From NCBI GenBank assembly GCA_009763385.1, contig CM019824.1, positions 150,480,305-150,544,304 of the forward strand: a stretch of DNA of 64,000 nt, in the 5' to 3' direction. Position 1 is the stretch's first letter. Every line of letters begins with the position of its first letter. Origin of the DNA: Coix lacryma-jobi var. lacryma-jobi (taxonomy: Eukaryota; Streptophyta; Magnoliopsida; Poales; Poaceae). The translations under genes and the position numbers were made by a program. The notes beneath the pieces were generated by a model. That model had not been told where the DNA came from. It ran no database searches and saw nothing but the letters and a program-made list of their open reading frames with translations. Positions 10,876 through 23,301 of the stretch are shown here, piece after piece.

Positions 10876-13800
10876 TTACATAGACAGGGATTCGAGAAAG
10901 TCGGGATAGTTCTTTGCCAAGAAGTCTTCAGATTCCCACGTAGCTTCTTCTTCAGAGTGCTGGTTCCACTGGATTTTGTACCACCTTGTGGTAGTTCTTC
11001 GAGTAACTCGATCTTTGTGATCCAACACGCGAACTGGATATTCTGAGTAGGATAGATCAGGCTCTAGCTCGACACCTTCAACTTCCACGACATGTTCCGG
11101 TACTCGGAGACACTTCTTGAGTTGGGAGACATGGAAAACATTGTGGACAGCCGAGAGATGATCGGGCAACTTCAGCTTGTAAGCTACCTTGCCACAACAT
11201 TCCAAAATCTCAAACGGACCAATGTAGCGGGGTGCTAACTTTCCCTTGACTCCAAAACGAGTGACTCCTTTGGTTGGTGAGACCTTGAGATATACGTAAT
11301 CTCCAACATGAAACTTCAGAGGTTGACGTCTCTTGTCAGCATAACTCTTTTGTCGAGATTGGGCAATCTTCATATTCTCCTGTATCTGCTTGACTTTCTC
11401 TTCCATATCTTTGACCAGGTCAACTTCAAAGAATTCTCTTTCTCCGGGCTCAGACCAACTGAGGGGTGTACGACAACGACGACCGTACAGTGCTTCAAAG
11501 GGTGCCATTTTGATACTTTCTTGATAACTGTTATTATATGAGAACTGTGCCAAGGGCAAACAGTCATCCCAAGTATCTGCGAAGGTGAGCACACATGCTC
11601 TCAACATATCCTCTAACACTTGGTTGACTCGCTCAGTTTGTCCATCTGTTTGTGGATGATATGCCGTACTATGCAAGAGCTTGGTTCCAAGTGAGGTATG
11701 GAACGCTTTCCAGAACTTTGCAACAAACTGGGTACCACGGTCAGAGACAATGGTCTTGGGTATTCCATGAAGCTTCACTATGTTGTTCTTGTACAAGGCG
11801 GCATACGTGGGGACGGTGTAAATGGTCTTGACTGGCAGAAAGTGAGCTTGTTTGGTGAGTCGGTCCACGATTACCCAAATGGAATCAAAACCTTTCCGGG
11901 TCTTGGGTAGCCCATTAATAAAATCCATGCTGATATCTTCCCACTTCCAGGCAGGTACAGATAAAGGCTGCAATTCTCCTCCAGGCTTCATGTGCACGGC
12001 CTTGACTTTCTGACAAGTATCACAGCGAGCGACATAGCGAGCGATTTCAATCTTCATCTTTGTCCACCAGAATCTCTGCCTTAGATCCTGGTACATCTTG
12101 TTGCTGCCGGGATGGATGGAAAACCTAGACAGGTGTGCCTCATCAAGGATCAACTGTCTCAACTCAGGCACCTTGGGAACTACTAGACGGTTCTTGAACC
12201 AAACAACTCCTACATCATCGATCCTGAAACAATCAGCCTTTCCGGTCTGGACCTTTTCGATGATGTGCTTGATTCCAGGGTTATCTTTTTGTGCAGCAAT
12301 GACCTGTTCTTTGATAGAGGTCTCTATCCTGACATTACTCAGAGTTCCTTGTGGTACCATTTCAATACCCATCCTTTCAAGATCATGGCACAAGGAAAGA
12401 TCATAGGGCTTCGTTGTCAGACAGTTGCAGTATGACTTGCGACTGAGGGCATCGGCGACTACATTCGCCTTACCAGGATGGTAATGCACTTCGATATCAT
12501 AATCCTTGATTAACTCAAGCCATCTTCGCTGCCTCATGTTCAACTCTTCTTGAGTGAAGATATACTTCAGGCTCTTATGATCGGTGTACACATTGCAGGC
12601 ACTGCCCAACAGATAATGACGCCATATCTTCAAAGCATGTACCACTGCTGCTAACTCAAGGTCATGGGTTGGATAATTCTCCTCATGTCGCTTAAGCTGC
12701 CGTGAGGCATAAGCGATCACTCGACCTTCTTGCATCAAAACACAACCCAAACCAATACCAGATGCATCACAGTATACATCAAAGGGTTTCTCGATATCTG
12801 GTTGAGCTAGGACTGGTGATGTAGTTAACAGTTTCTTCAAGGCTTGAAAAGCTTGCTCACAGGCTGGTGACCAAACAAAATCCACGGAATTCTTCAACAA
12901 CTCTGTGATAGGCTTGGCAACTCTGGAGAAATCTGGGATGAAACGACGATAGTATCCAGCCATTCCCATGAAGCTGCGAACTTCGCGGACAGTGGTAGGT
13001 GGCTTCCAATCCAAGATATCTGCCACTTTTCCAGGGTCAACTGACACACCTTCAGCGGACAGGACATGACCAAGGAATTGAATTCGATCTAGCTAGAATT
13101 CACATTTACTGAACTTGGCATACAGCTGGTGATCTCTGAGACGAGAGAGAACGACACGAAGATGCTCGGCATGATCTTTAGGAGTTCTTGAATAAACAAG
13201 AATGTCGTCAATGAACACGACTACAAATTTATCGAGCTCTGGCATGAACACGGAGTTCATGAGATACATGAAATGAGCAGGGGCATTGGTCAAGCCAAAA
13301 GACATGACCAAGTACTCATATAGGCCGTATCTGGTGGTGAAAGCTGTTTTGGGAATATCTTCGGGACGAATTTTTATTTGGTGATAGCCAGATCTGAGGT
13401 CGATCTTGGAAAACACTCTGGCTCCAGATAACTAGTCAAAAAGAAGGTCAATGCGAGGCAAGGGATATTTATTTTTGATGGTGACCTCATTGAGCGGGCG
13501 ATAGTCAACGCACAGACGAAGGCTTTTGTCCTTCTTCTTCACAAAGATAGCAGGACAACCCCAAGGAGATGAACTTGGGCGAATGAGACCCTTGTCCAAT
13601 AGCTCTTGCAATTGGATCTTCAGCTCTGCCAACTCTCTGGGAGGCATTCGATAAGCTCTACGGGATATAGGAGCAGTCCCGGGCTTGAGCTCTATGGCAA
13701 ACTCAACATCACGGTCGGGAGGTAGACCAGGTAAGTCCTCAGGAAAGACATCAGGGAACTCGCAGACCACGGGGATATCCCTGACTTCCGGAGCATAAGC

Positions 13801-13911
13801 AGTATTTAACTGGGTGGTTGTTGGCTTTTGAGGCATTGGAAGTTGGAGAAAGAGTTTGGAGGTACTGTTAGGGATATCCACTCTCACAACTCTATTCAAG
13901 ATGTCTATCAT
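10876..13911 (-). pseudogene. pol: Element C pol: RT, RNase H, integrase, chromodomain
   Basis: A single - strand frame from 13911 to 10876 with two in-frame TAG codons (13431-13429 after RIDLLFD, and near 13095 after KFSKCEF). RT motifs: [49 protein letters not shown] and [11 protein letters not shown] (catalytic DD). RNase [16 protein letters not shown] and the [10 protein letters not shown] motif. Integrase: H-H-C-C zinc region ([14 protein letters not shown]), catalytic core with [28 protein letters not shown] and the E of [11 protein letters not shown]. The C-terminus ([31 protein letters not shown]) is chromodomain-like, a module that binds methylated histone H3 in related elements. Both stops could arise from C-to-T change, as in methylated DNA. 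Confidence 0.93.
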
Positions 13912-15331
13912 GGCTTATACTGACACATCCAATTCATGCCTAAGATGACATCTATCTCTTGATCGCGCAGTACTATCATGGTGGTAGGAAAACATGTTCC
14001 CCCAACATTACTGGTATACTGCGGACCACTTCCTTAGTATTTATCCGTCCTCCAGGCGAAAGTATGCAAAAACTTTCTTTTAACTCCCCCATGGGTAGCT
14101 CATGCTTGATGACAAAAGTGCGACTGATGAAGGAATGCGATGCACCAGAATCAAACAAGACGACTGCAGGATGATTGGCAACAGGGAACCTACCGAGCAT
14201 GACGGGCTCTCCTTCTGGGATGTTACTGGCGGTGGTGAAGTAGACTTGCCCGTGCTTTCTGACAAGCTTGCCCTTCTGGACGTGCTGCTGCGGTGCACGG
14301 TGCTGCTGCTGCTGTGATCCTCCAGGGCCTTTCTGTGCATACTGGGTATTCTTCTTGGGTTTTGGGCACTCGCGAGCCCAGTGACCAACTTGGCCACAGT
14401 TGTAGCATGGAAGGTTGTAAGCTGTTTGTGGGGTGGTGACACGAACACCTGGGGCGTTCGGCTGAGTGGCACTTTGCTGGTTGGCATTATGGGTGGTGGC
14501 TGCGGTACGAACGACCACTTGCTGATGGGGGTATGGGGCACGGTTTTGATGGTGACTGGGGTGGTAGATGACTCTTGGGCGCTTATGGTTGCTGGAGAAA
14601 CTGCTAGACCCAGCCTTCTTCTTCTTCTCTTCCTGATACTGGCGGTTGCTTTCCTCGAAAGCAACAGCACGGTCAACGACATCATGGTAGGATCCGTTCA
14701 GGTTGTTGGACAGACCTCTACGAATCTTAGGGTGCAGACCCCTGAGAAAACAATCTCTCTTCTTTTCCTCTGCGTTGACATAGTCGGAGGCATACTGGCT
14801 GAGGTGATTGAATTGTCCCACGTACTGCATGACAGTGGAATCTTTCTGTTGCAGGGCCAAGAACTGATCCAACTTCAATCTCATCAATCCCGAAGGGATG
14901 TGATGTGCTCTGAAAGCGGTGCGGAACTCTTCCCAGGTCAGCTGGTGACCTTCTGGCTGGGCAGCCAACAGGTTGGCGTACCAGGCACTTGCAGGACCAC
15001 GGAGCTGCTGAGAAGCGAACCGAGGCTTCTGGATCTCTGTGCAGTGCAGGAGACTGAACTTCTGTTCCATGGTGCGTAACCAGTCGTCAGCCTCGAGAGG
15101 TTCATCAGCCTTTGTGAAGACCAGTGGTCGTGTTTCAGTGAAGTCCACATAGGTGGTCTCTTGGTTGTGACGACCACGGTGTCCAACATTCTGCTGTCCT
15201 TGGTTTTGAGCCATTAGGTTAGCAGCGGCGGCCAGGGCTGCAATGGCATCTGCCAGGGTAGCTGGTACAGGCGGAGGGTTTGGGATGCGGTCATCAGCAC
15301 CTCCGGCTCCGGCACGGGTGTTCACAGGCAT
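13912..15331 (-). pseudogene. gag: Element C gag and protease
   Basis: Start chosen at 15331 (MPVNTRAG), directly after ATACAG; an in-frame ATG lies at 15343. Capsid region about residues 60-240 (DDWLRTMEQKFSLL, the W-E-E-F-R-T-A-F stretch, DSTVMQYVGQFNHL). Zinc knuckle CYNCGQVGHWAREC near residue 315. Protease active site VVLFDSGASHSFIS is intact, unlike element A. The gag frame ends at 13976 after GEHVFLPP because a base is missing; the protease continues in the next frame (RDQEIDVILGMNWM) and a second missing base near 13915 leads into the pol frame. In an intact copy gag and pol would form one polyprotein. Confidence 0.92.
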
Positions 15332-15563
15332 CTGTATAAGCAACTTTGGAACTCAGCATACAAAGATTGATTTTGAACGAAACTGACTGATAAGATTCAT
15401 AGATGCAAGGGTAGATAACTGATACAGAGGTTCGACAGATAACCACAGACTGACAAAGGAAAGGTACAAGACAAGATACAAACTCGGCTAGACAGAAGAC
15501 CAACTAACGCCCCAAACCTAGACTTAAGGCTTTAGGTAAGCAGATGGTACAGACACAAGGAGT

Positions 15564-16172
15564 CTAGTCATCATCGATGAAGATCAACTCTTCGTCATCA
15601 TCATCATCCTCGATGATAAGCTCAGGCTCTTCCTCCTCATCTTCATCTTCAACGTGGACATCTTCTGCAGGTTCCACTTCTTCATTCTGGCCTGGCTCAT
15701 GCTCCACTTCAGGTTCCTCCACGACTCCGTCCTCAGGTTCTTCCATAACCGGGGGTACCAAGGGGTGGAGTTGATCATGCAGCTGATGCACTTCCTCATG
15801 AAGCATATCATTGTACTGCTCAATCTGGGCGGTGTATTGCTGCAGTCCATGGAGCTGGGCTCTGGTGACATCCTCTCGGATCCATGTTGCATCACGCTGC
15901 TGGATAGCGCGAACCGTGTTTCGATTGGCCTGCTCCAAGGAAGCTCGTGCCTCATAAAACTCCATGCGGGAAAGGTAGAAGTCATGCTCCATGTTCTCCA
16001 TTTCAGCCTTCAGATTCTTGATTTCCTCCTTCAGCTGCTTGCGGGTGCGGCGGGGAAAGCGACGACCATTGGAGGATTCTCCAGTCTCTTCTCCGGTGCG
16101 TGGCGCCAGCTGGTGACGCGGCACACCGTTTGGTCCCGTCGACTTGCGGGCAGTCCGCTTGATGATGGCCAT
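15564..16172 (-). CDS. Element C ORF0: H3-tail-like N-terminus, coiled coil, acidic tail
   Basis: Intact 202-codon ORF, start ATG at 16172, two bases after an acceptor-like TCCAG. N-terminus reads M-AIIKRTARKSTGPNGVPRHQ then LAPRT; TARKSTG is identical to histone H3 residues 6-12, and PRHQLA resembles H3 PRKQLA. Residues about 45-130 are heptad-rich (KQLKEEIKNLKAEMENMEHD; then EQANRNTVRAIQQRD) and likely coiled coil. The last 60 residues are strongly acidic, ending in runs of D and E and IFIDDD, as in histone chaperone tails. Element A has the same type of protein at the same place but with an extra middle domain. No family assigned; I infer a chromatin-facing accessory protein. It is intact although gag-pol beside it is broken. 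Confidence 0.85.
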   Translation of the reverse strand: MAIIKRTARKSTGPNGVPRHQLAPRTGEETGESSNGRRFPRRTRKQLKEEIKNLKAEMENMEHDFYLSRMEFYEARASLEQANRNTVRAIQQRDATWIREDVTRAQLHGLQQYTAQIEQYNDMLHEEVHQLHDQLHPLVPPVMEEPEDGVVEEPEVEHEPGQNEEVEPAEDVHVEDEDEEEEPELIIEDDDDDEELIFIDDD

Positions 16173-16470
16173 ATCTGGATAAGAGGTTATAGATAAGAAA
16201 GGCTAGCAAGAAAAAGGTATAGGCACACTATCCCAACGAACTCTTTTATATACTTAAGTGAATGTGACATGATGCATGAATCGTTCCTACGGAACAAGGC
16301 AATGCAACTACTAAGGTAAGGTACATAGGGCTTATACAAGTTGTCTTGCTACTAGTTGCCAAAGACAAGATGAGATGAGAGAAGCAATTTGGGCTTAAAA
16401 TAGTCAAGTTTAGTTTTTGTTAAAAACATTTTGAAGTTTTTGCAAAAAGATTACAACGTCATAGTGAGAT

Positions 16471-16482
16471 GCTCCGATACCA
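16471..16482 (-). other. Element C primer binding site
   Basis: On the - strand TGGTATCGGAGC, three bases after the 5' LTR end at 16486; complementary to initiator tRNA-Met with one mismatch, as in element A. Confidence 0.9.
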
Positions 16483-16485
16483 CTC

Positions 16486-19400
16486 TGTAACGTAACGGCC
16501 CTAATCCCATGGCCCACTGACCACCGTCAACCACTGACAGTCGATCCGTACAGCCAAGAGATTAAGACCGGTTCCGCTACTGGGCTACATCAGTGCCCGT
16601 TGTCCGCAGGATCATCTCACAATTCAGTTACAATCTCTTTAACATTTTGACAAATAACATCGGAGTAAATAGCGGAAGACTTAGATAACAATAGTTTTAC
16701 AAACCAGGGTTCAACATAAAATTTAAATGAAGTTATTACAGACCAAAGTTCAAATAGATAGAGTTGGCAGAGTAGCATATGGCAACAACTAAAGGTAAAG
16801 ATACATCACCCAGCCCGAGGGTGAATAATCACTCATCGGCCTCATCGGCCTCCTCCTGAACAACAGTCACACAGCAGGGTCCAAGGCATACTGAGGAATC
16901 TGCCATACCTGCAACATGGGTAATAAAACCCTGAGTACAAAGGTACTCAACAAGACTTACCCGACTAAAGAAAAAGGGAGAAGACTCAGGAATGAAGGCT
17001 TAGGGTAGTCAAGGTAAGGCTTAAGCAAGATCAAGTGTTTTGCAGAAAAGCATTTTTGTAAATCTCATTTTATTTTGGAAAGATTCAGTATCCCTCAATT
17101 CTTCATCATTCATGATTCATTTTACATTTCAAAACATTCCTAGTTGAGAACCACTCTCCGTTGAGAGTCAATGGAACAAGTCTCCATAACCGAGGAGCAA
17201 CGTTAATCCGGATAAATAATACTCAGCTGAGGATCCCTACCCACACTGCATATGTAGCACCCAAGCTTGCATATGCCAACTCGTCTTCCACGATTCCTCC
17301 ATTATTGGGCCCGGTCCTACGCCACCCGGAAGCACAGTACACCACTCCAATCCGGGACTCTAACCCACGTGGGTACATGCTACTTCCGCCATCTCTCCAC
17401 TCCCAGTGCGCGGTTGTCGGTCCAATAATGGATTTCTCGGAGCCAGAGCTTTCCGTAGTATGTGAATAGTTGCAAGTCCTGCCCAGCAGGCCCCCATACG
17501 GATGGTCCCTAATTTTCCAGCCAGCAACTGTGCCTTGGTTATATCTCACCCAAGCGCAACAGTCCTGTCAGTTTTTCAACCCGTCCCGGTCGGTGTCAAC
17601 TGTCGAGTCCCGGACTACGACATGACGGCACCGTACGCAAGGACAACCTCTCCTTCCCATTGACTAAGTACGGATCAGATACTTAGCCAATAGTGGGAGT
17701 AACCAGAAATTCCCATAAAAATTCTTAAGTGATCACACCTTTGAAATTGGCATTTTTATTGCAAATCTATTGTATAGCATTGCTAAGCATTTTGCAACTA
17801 GTTTTTGAAAGCAGGTATCGGGTGTATCAGTGGTCAAGGTGGATAATGCATCAGATAGGATATCACACAACTCCTATAAACCTAATGCAGTAATTTAACT
17901 CAAAAACATTTAAGGAAATCATTTTATAAAATTCAAGGGAAGGGTTAAATGCACCGGGGCTTGCCTGGAATGGCAAAAAGGACGGACTCGGGGTTGGAGT
18001 AGGTGTCGGAGCTCGGGGTCGCCTCGGGGACAGGTCCTTCGGTGGCTACCTCGACTTCAGGTCCTTCTCCCTCGGTCACTATACGTATGCAATGATGCAT
18101 GCACATGAGGATGCTGACATGAACAATAGCCTAGCTAAGGTGCAGGAAAATTCCACTGATTCTAGAATATACTTTCAAAAGTGAAAGTAACTCCTAGAGT
18201 GGACATTTAGTTACTTATTATTTTACCCTTAAGCAAGATTAATCAAACCCATAAACCATTACCTAGCAAACCTAAGCAACAGTCATGCATGGCATCACAA
18301 AACATCATAGACCAGCTGGGTGGGGGTCTATGAACAGCAAACAATCCCAAAAGTCACACCACAGGGTAGGCAACACAAACCCTAAACACTTTTCTATTTT
18401 CTTAATTATTTAAAAAGGTCATTTTATGAAGGTGCTCCAAAAATTACCGAATTAATATCATAAGTTCATTAAGGTATAATTAGATGGCCAAACAAATTTC
18501 ATAATTTTTGGAGGTCATTAAGGTGCTCAAATAAATCTAAGCATAATATTAACAAAAGGCACTATTTAACAACTAAAAAAATAAAAGCTCAAAAATCAAC
18601 TTATTCTAAAAGACTTCAAAATTCTACCAGAGACTAAACATGGCATAAGAAACTCATAAAATTAGTCTCATGATTTTTTTTTGGAGTTATAAATGATTTT
18701 CTAAAAATCCAAAACCATCCATTTATTAATTAAATGGGAGATTTTTCATTTTTAAACTTTTGCAGAAAAGTCAAGTTTCATATTTTTCTAAAATACTACA
18801 CAGTATAAAGACTCAACTGTAAAATTTTCAGAATTTTTAGAGCAACTCAGAAAATCATACAAAAAGATGAAAAAGCAATACTATTCACATCTTCTAAAAA
18901 GAAAAAGGAGCACTGTGCTCTTTCCCGCGAGGCTCGGGCGAACCGGGAGGCTCGGGCGAAGCGGAGCGACTGCTCCGTCCGAGACCTGGCCCAGAGGCTT
19001 GGGCGAGGCGGAGAGTAAGCGTCTGTCCGAGGCCTGGGGCTCGGGCGAGACGGAAACACGAGTGTCTGCCCGAGGCTTGGGCTCGGGCGAGACGGAGAGA
19101 CAAGCGTCTGCCCGAGGCCTGGGCTCGGGCGAGGCGGAGAGGGAACAGAGACCGGAGGCCTCTGGTGCTTACCACGTGTCGGAGGCAGGGTTCGAGGGTG
19201 AGGCTCGGCGCGTGCTCGAGGGTGAGGCTCGGCGCGTGCTCGAGGCTGGGGCTCGACCGTGCCCGTGGGTGAGGCTCGGGAAGAAGATGACCGCGGCGGC
19301 TCTCCGGCGGTCCGGCGATCCTGTACAACACACGAGGCCGCACGGGCCGGGTTAGAGTCGCGCGGAGCCAAGGAAGCTGACTCCGGGGTCAGTGGGAGGT

Positions 19401-20793
19401 ATCAGTGGCCGGAGGGGGAGTATTTCACGGACCCGTGCCCGTCGGGTTCCGCCGGAGATGGGAACGACGGCCTTACGCCGGGCGACTGGAGGCGTGGGAG
19501 GTGAAATTGGAAGGTGGGGAAGCTTCACGGACTCAAGGCGAAGCTTTCGGGCTAGGAGGTGGAGCGGCGGGAGCTTCCGAGCGAGCTGGCCACGGCGGCG
19601 GGGTTGAGAGGAGAGCTCCGGCTCCGGCGGGCTTTTATAGCCGCGGGGCTGGTGCTGGTGGGGGTCCGGGCGAGGGATGGGAGCGCTCGCGCGGTCATTG
19701 CGGAAGTAGGGAGCACGGTAGCGCGGCTCGGCATGGGCGGGAGGTCGCGCGCGGCGCGGCGGCCTGCCGGCGGCCGGCCACGGCGCGGTGTCCGCGGCGG
19801 AGGGGGAAAACGAGGGAGGGCAGGGGATGGGCAAGGCGGCGCTAGGTAGGGGCCCGGGGGTCGAGCGGCCGCTCCGGTCGCGCGCGCGGCACGGGCGCGG
19901 GTCAACCGGGATGGCGTGGCCGACGCTCCGCCGCCAGCGGCCGGGGGTCCCCTTCGCTTTAAGAATCGTGCAGAGGGACAAGACCAAGCTTTTTTTTTTA
20001 ATTTTTGAAATTACTCCCAAAACTTGAACTGAGCAACAAAAACTCAAAATACCAAAGTTGTTCAGAAAAAGGAGATCTACAACTTTGTCAATATGAACAT
20101 TTTCCAAATCCAAATAATTTTTGAACCATATTTGAAAACAGTAAAGGGGACACTTTTTCAAACTTGATTCAAATCAAAATTACTCTGGATTTCAAACTTA
20201 AACTTGAAAGTCTTTATATATGAAAGTTGTTCCATTTGTCAAAACCTACAACTTTGCTATTATACACATTTCCTGAAACTCATTAGTTTTTGAACTCATT
20301 TTGGAAACTGAAAAGGGAACAAAAGTTGGGGTTTGAATGAATTTGAAATAACTCAATATTTTGTACAGAAACTTGAAAACTTGTGAATACCAAAGTTGTT
20401 TCTCTTTGACAGATCTACAACTTTGCTTTTTGGACCAATCCCAAATTTTGAATAATTTTTGACTTACAAAAAGAGGGATAAAATCCAGGATTTGAAAATC
20501 AGGGTTTTGCAAAGGGATTTGAAATCAAATTCTGATTTTTGAATTTTGGCCAACACAACAAAACTTCAAGACACCAAAGGAACAAGAATTACACAAAGCT
20601 AATCACAGAGGTGAAATTACCATTTTGCCTAAGTAGAGAGAAGTGGGCTAATTAGGGTTTTTGCAATAGAGGTACATCACATAAAATGATACACTAAGCA
20701 AATGCATACACAAGAAATCATGATCAAGATGATTAATGATGCTAAAGATGATATGTCAAGTTAATTACATGCTTAAACACCAGAGGTGTTACA
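16486..20793 (-). repeat. Element C 5' LTR (right copy)
   Basis: 4308 bp, almost identical to 6492-10798. It would drive the element: TATA box at 19639-19632 on the - strand. Confidence 0.95.
16829..19371 (-). CDS. Proposed three-exon LTR-encoded protein in C (5' LTR copy)
   Basis: Same exons as the left copy: 19371-19173, 18078-17965 and 16908-16829, same donors and acceptors and same open frame. This copy lies downstream of the promoter of the full-length transcript, so the exons would be in the 5' leader upstream of the primer site and ORF0. Confidence 0.5.
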
Positions 20794-20798
20794 GAAAC

Positions 20799-23286
20799 CT
20801 GTTAGGTTCCATCAGTCAGCTAGCAAATTAGTTATCTTCTTTGCTGAATTTTTTTTTTCCAATCTTCAGATATCTCTCGTAGAAATCCTGCCTAGCGAAA
20901 GATCTTGCACACCGCTGTTAACTACATGCAAGTGCCGGTTTAATCCTGTCATGCGTTCATGCACACGATGTTGCAAGGACACAATTCTTGCAGCTCATAC
21001 ACCTGCTGGTGTCAGCATGACATCAAGTTGATGTCATATACGTCTTGTTTTCCTCACAAAATATAAGTACAATACATCCACAAATTCCCACATATCGCTC
21101 TAACATCTGTCCTTCGTTTTCTTAACTTATCTGAAGTCGTTAATCTGTTATGGTTCACAAAATAAAATAGTCTCAGTTTGATTTATTAAAAAGATTAATG
21201 TCTTTGATAACCTTTTTTATAATGTAATCAATGTGTTTTGCTAAAAATGTCACATTTGCAAATAAAATATTTCAGATCAAATAAAATGATTTTGTGTCCC
21301 AAATGAATTTTTTTTAGTCACTGATTTTGAAAAGTAAAGTAATTTAATTTACCAAATTGCCCCTAAACTTCAAAAGCCCGTAACTTTCAAACTGTAGCTC
21401 CGTTTTTAGCAGTTTTTGTGCTCACGCGATCGTAGAAACAAGCCATATGCGTTAGTAATATTTTTAGTATGATTTCATAATGTTTGGTGTACTGTTTTTA
21501 TTTATTTATTTGTACATGTTTGCTTGTATGTTTGTGCGCCGAAGTTTGCCACGACGGAAGAAAAAGTCACCGATGGATCCCGAAGACTCCGAGTATGCGT
21601 TTATCGTGTTTTCCCATAAAAGGCAAGTGTCCTTGCTCATATTGCTCCCGTATTTATTTTATTTCGAGTTAGAGTAGTTAGATCCAGTAGTTGCATGCAG
21701 TGTCTTAATACTGAATCCCATGTTAAGGTTTATTAGAACTTGTTTATATTATCCTTGTCGCCTGTTTTGGGATGTGTCGGGTAGGTGTTTTGCTTAGCCC
21801 TGCAGTCAAGTTTGGGTTGGGAGGTAAATATTATTAATCTTGATTAATGAACTATGAAACAAGGTGGGTATGGTAATTTTGTAGTAACATGGTTATTAGG
21901 TAAATCCGGCAGGATGGACCCGTATTGGTGGTTTTGTGCCGTGGGACTCGGCAGCTGCTTTTGGTTTTTGGTTCGGGGCTCGTGCTAGACATATCCTGCC
22001 TGGATCCCTAGGACCCGGTTCTTGGACAAGTAACCCGGCAAAACAGCGCAGCCATGAGATCTGGATGGGCTGGACCTGGCTAATTAATTAGTTTCCTCTA
22101 AGTTATGCTACACGGGGGTTTTATAGTGGCTCAAGAGGGGTCCCTTGGGGTCGTTGACTTATGGACAGGGGAGAAACCTTAGAGTACGTGTAACACAGAC
22201 TTGGAGGGGCTTTGTAAAGGCCTTGCAGTGCAACCCGCTATGCACCTCAGCAGTGTTTAGCGTGACGGGATCTGCACGACTCATGGGTAACGATGTGCAA
22301 CCTCTGCAGAGTGTAAAACTGATATATCAGCCGTGCTCACGGTCACGAGCGGGCTTGGACTTCTTCGAGATTAGTTGGTGGGTTTGTTCTAGTTCGTTAG
22401 AGAATCCTTATGTGGTTATTAGTCTCATATGATATGGGTACAGAGGCTTCTTCTACGCGGGTTACTGCTTGGTACGGGAGTGACTCCCAGGCTCGGGCGC
22501 AGACCTGGTGTTATTACGGAAGGTAGCTCTCTATGTCGTGACGTATGGAACTAATACACATAGGACTCCTTGTAACGACCTAGTTCGGGTCATCTGATGG
22601 ACTTCAGGTGTGGTTTGCCTGATGGACTTCAGGTGTGGGTTCGCTTGGTGTGACTCCAAGTGTGGTTGCTTGGTGGACTCCAAGTGATGGTTGCTCGGTG
22701 TGACTCCGAGTGTGGTTTGCTCGGTGCGACTCCGAGTGTGGTTACTGTTACTGTTGGAGACTGTGGTTATAACCTAGTAAATAGGTGCATAGGATTAATA
22801 GGATTTAATAGGATGTGTTGCTTTAGGCGCTTGAGTCAAACAGAGTCAACCTACCTTTGTTCATAGCCTCATAAGCATATATTTCCTACACTTGCGGAGT
22901 ACATTTCGATGTACTCACCCTTCCTCTTTGTCCCCCCTGCTACCCCACCCAGACGCTGGAGACTACGTCTACGAGGAGCCGGAGTATCCAGAAGACGGAG
23001 GCTACGACCCTGACGACCTGTACTAGGATGGCGCTACCCCCGGTCGACCTTCCTGTGGAGTGGAGTCCAGATCTTCCGCATCTTCGTCAGAGTTTACCTT
23101 AGAGTTAGTTTCATGAGAGACTGTACTTTTTTTATTTCAGACCCGAGGGTCATTTATGTAATAAAGTTCGATATTGTTAATAAAGCATTGTTTTGATATT
23201 TACTATGATGTGGATATATGTATGAAAATTGATCCTGGCATACATATATTGTGCTCCAATTTTGTTCTTAAAATTGGGGTGTCACA
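20799..23286 (+). repeat. Element B 5' LTR, second segment
   Basis: Continues the B LTR after C and matches 25079-27567. Contains the GC-type donor at 21623, the hairpin 22897-22916 (8-bp stem, TTCG loop), the acceptor at 22952 and a 24-codon acidic exon-like ORF (22953-23026, ending DPDDLY-stop). Short direct repeats of GGTGTGACTCC..AGTGTGG type lie at about 22600-22740. Confidence 0.93.
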
Positions 23287-23289
23287 GAG

Positions 23290-23301
23290 TGGTATCAGAG
23301 C
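23290..23301 (+). other. Element B primer binding site
   Basis: TGGTATCAGAGC, three bases after the LTR end; a perfect match to the initiator tRNA-Met 3' end. Confidence 0.95.

Larger units (their letters stand above)
6492..20793 (-). mobile_element. Element C: Ty3/gypsy Tekay-type chromovirus, reverse orientation
   Basis: Flanked by the TSD GAAAC (6487-6491 and 20794-20798). Two 4.3-kb LTRs (6492-10798 and 16486-20793) surround a 5.7-kb internal region read on the - strand: primer site, ORF0 (16172 to 15564), gag (15331 onward) and pol to 10876, then the polypurine tract. The LTRs differ at about a dozen sites, fewer per kb than B's LTRs, matching its position inside B. Despite that youth the coding region carries two apparent one-base deletions and two nonsense codons. 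Confidence 0.95.

Noticed and set aside
22600..22745. A CRISPR-like or satellite array in the B LTR
   Set aside because: Only a handful of degenerate GGTGTGACTCC units, no regular spacers; ordinary LTR-internal repeats in a plant genome.
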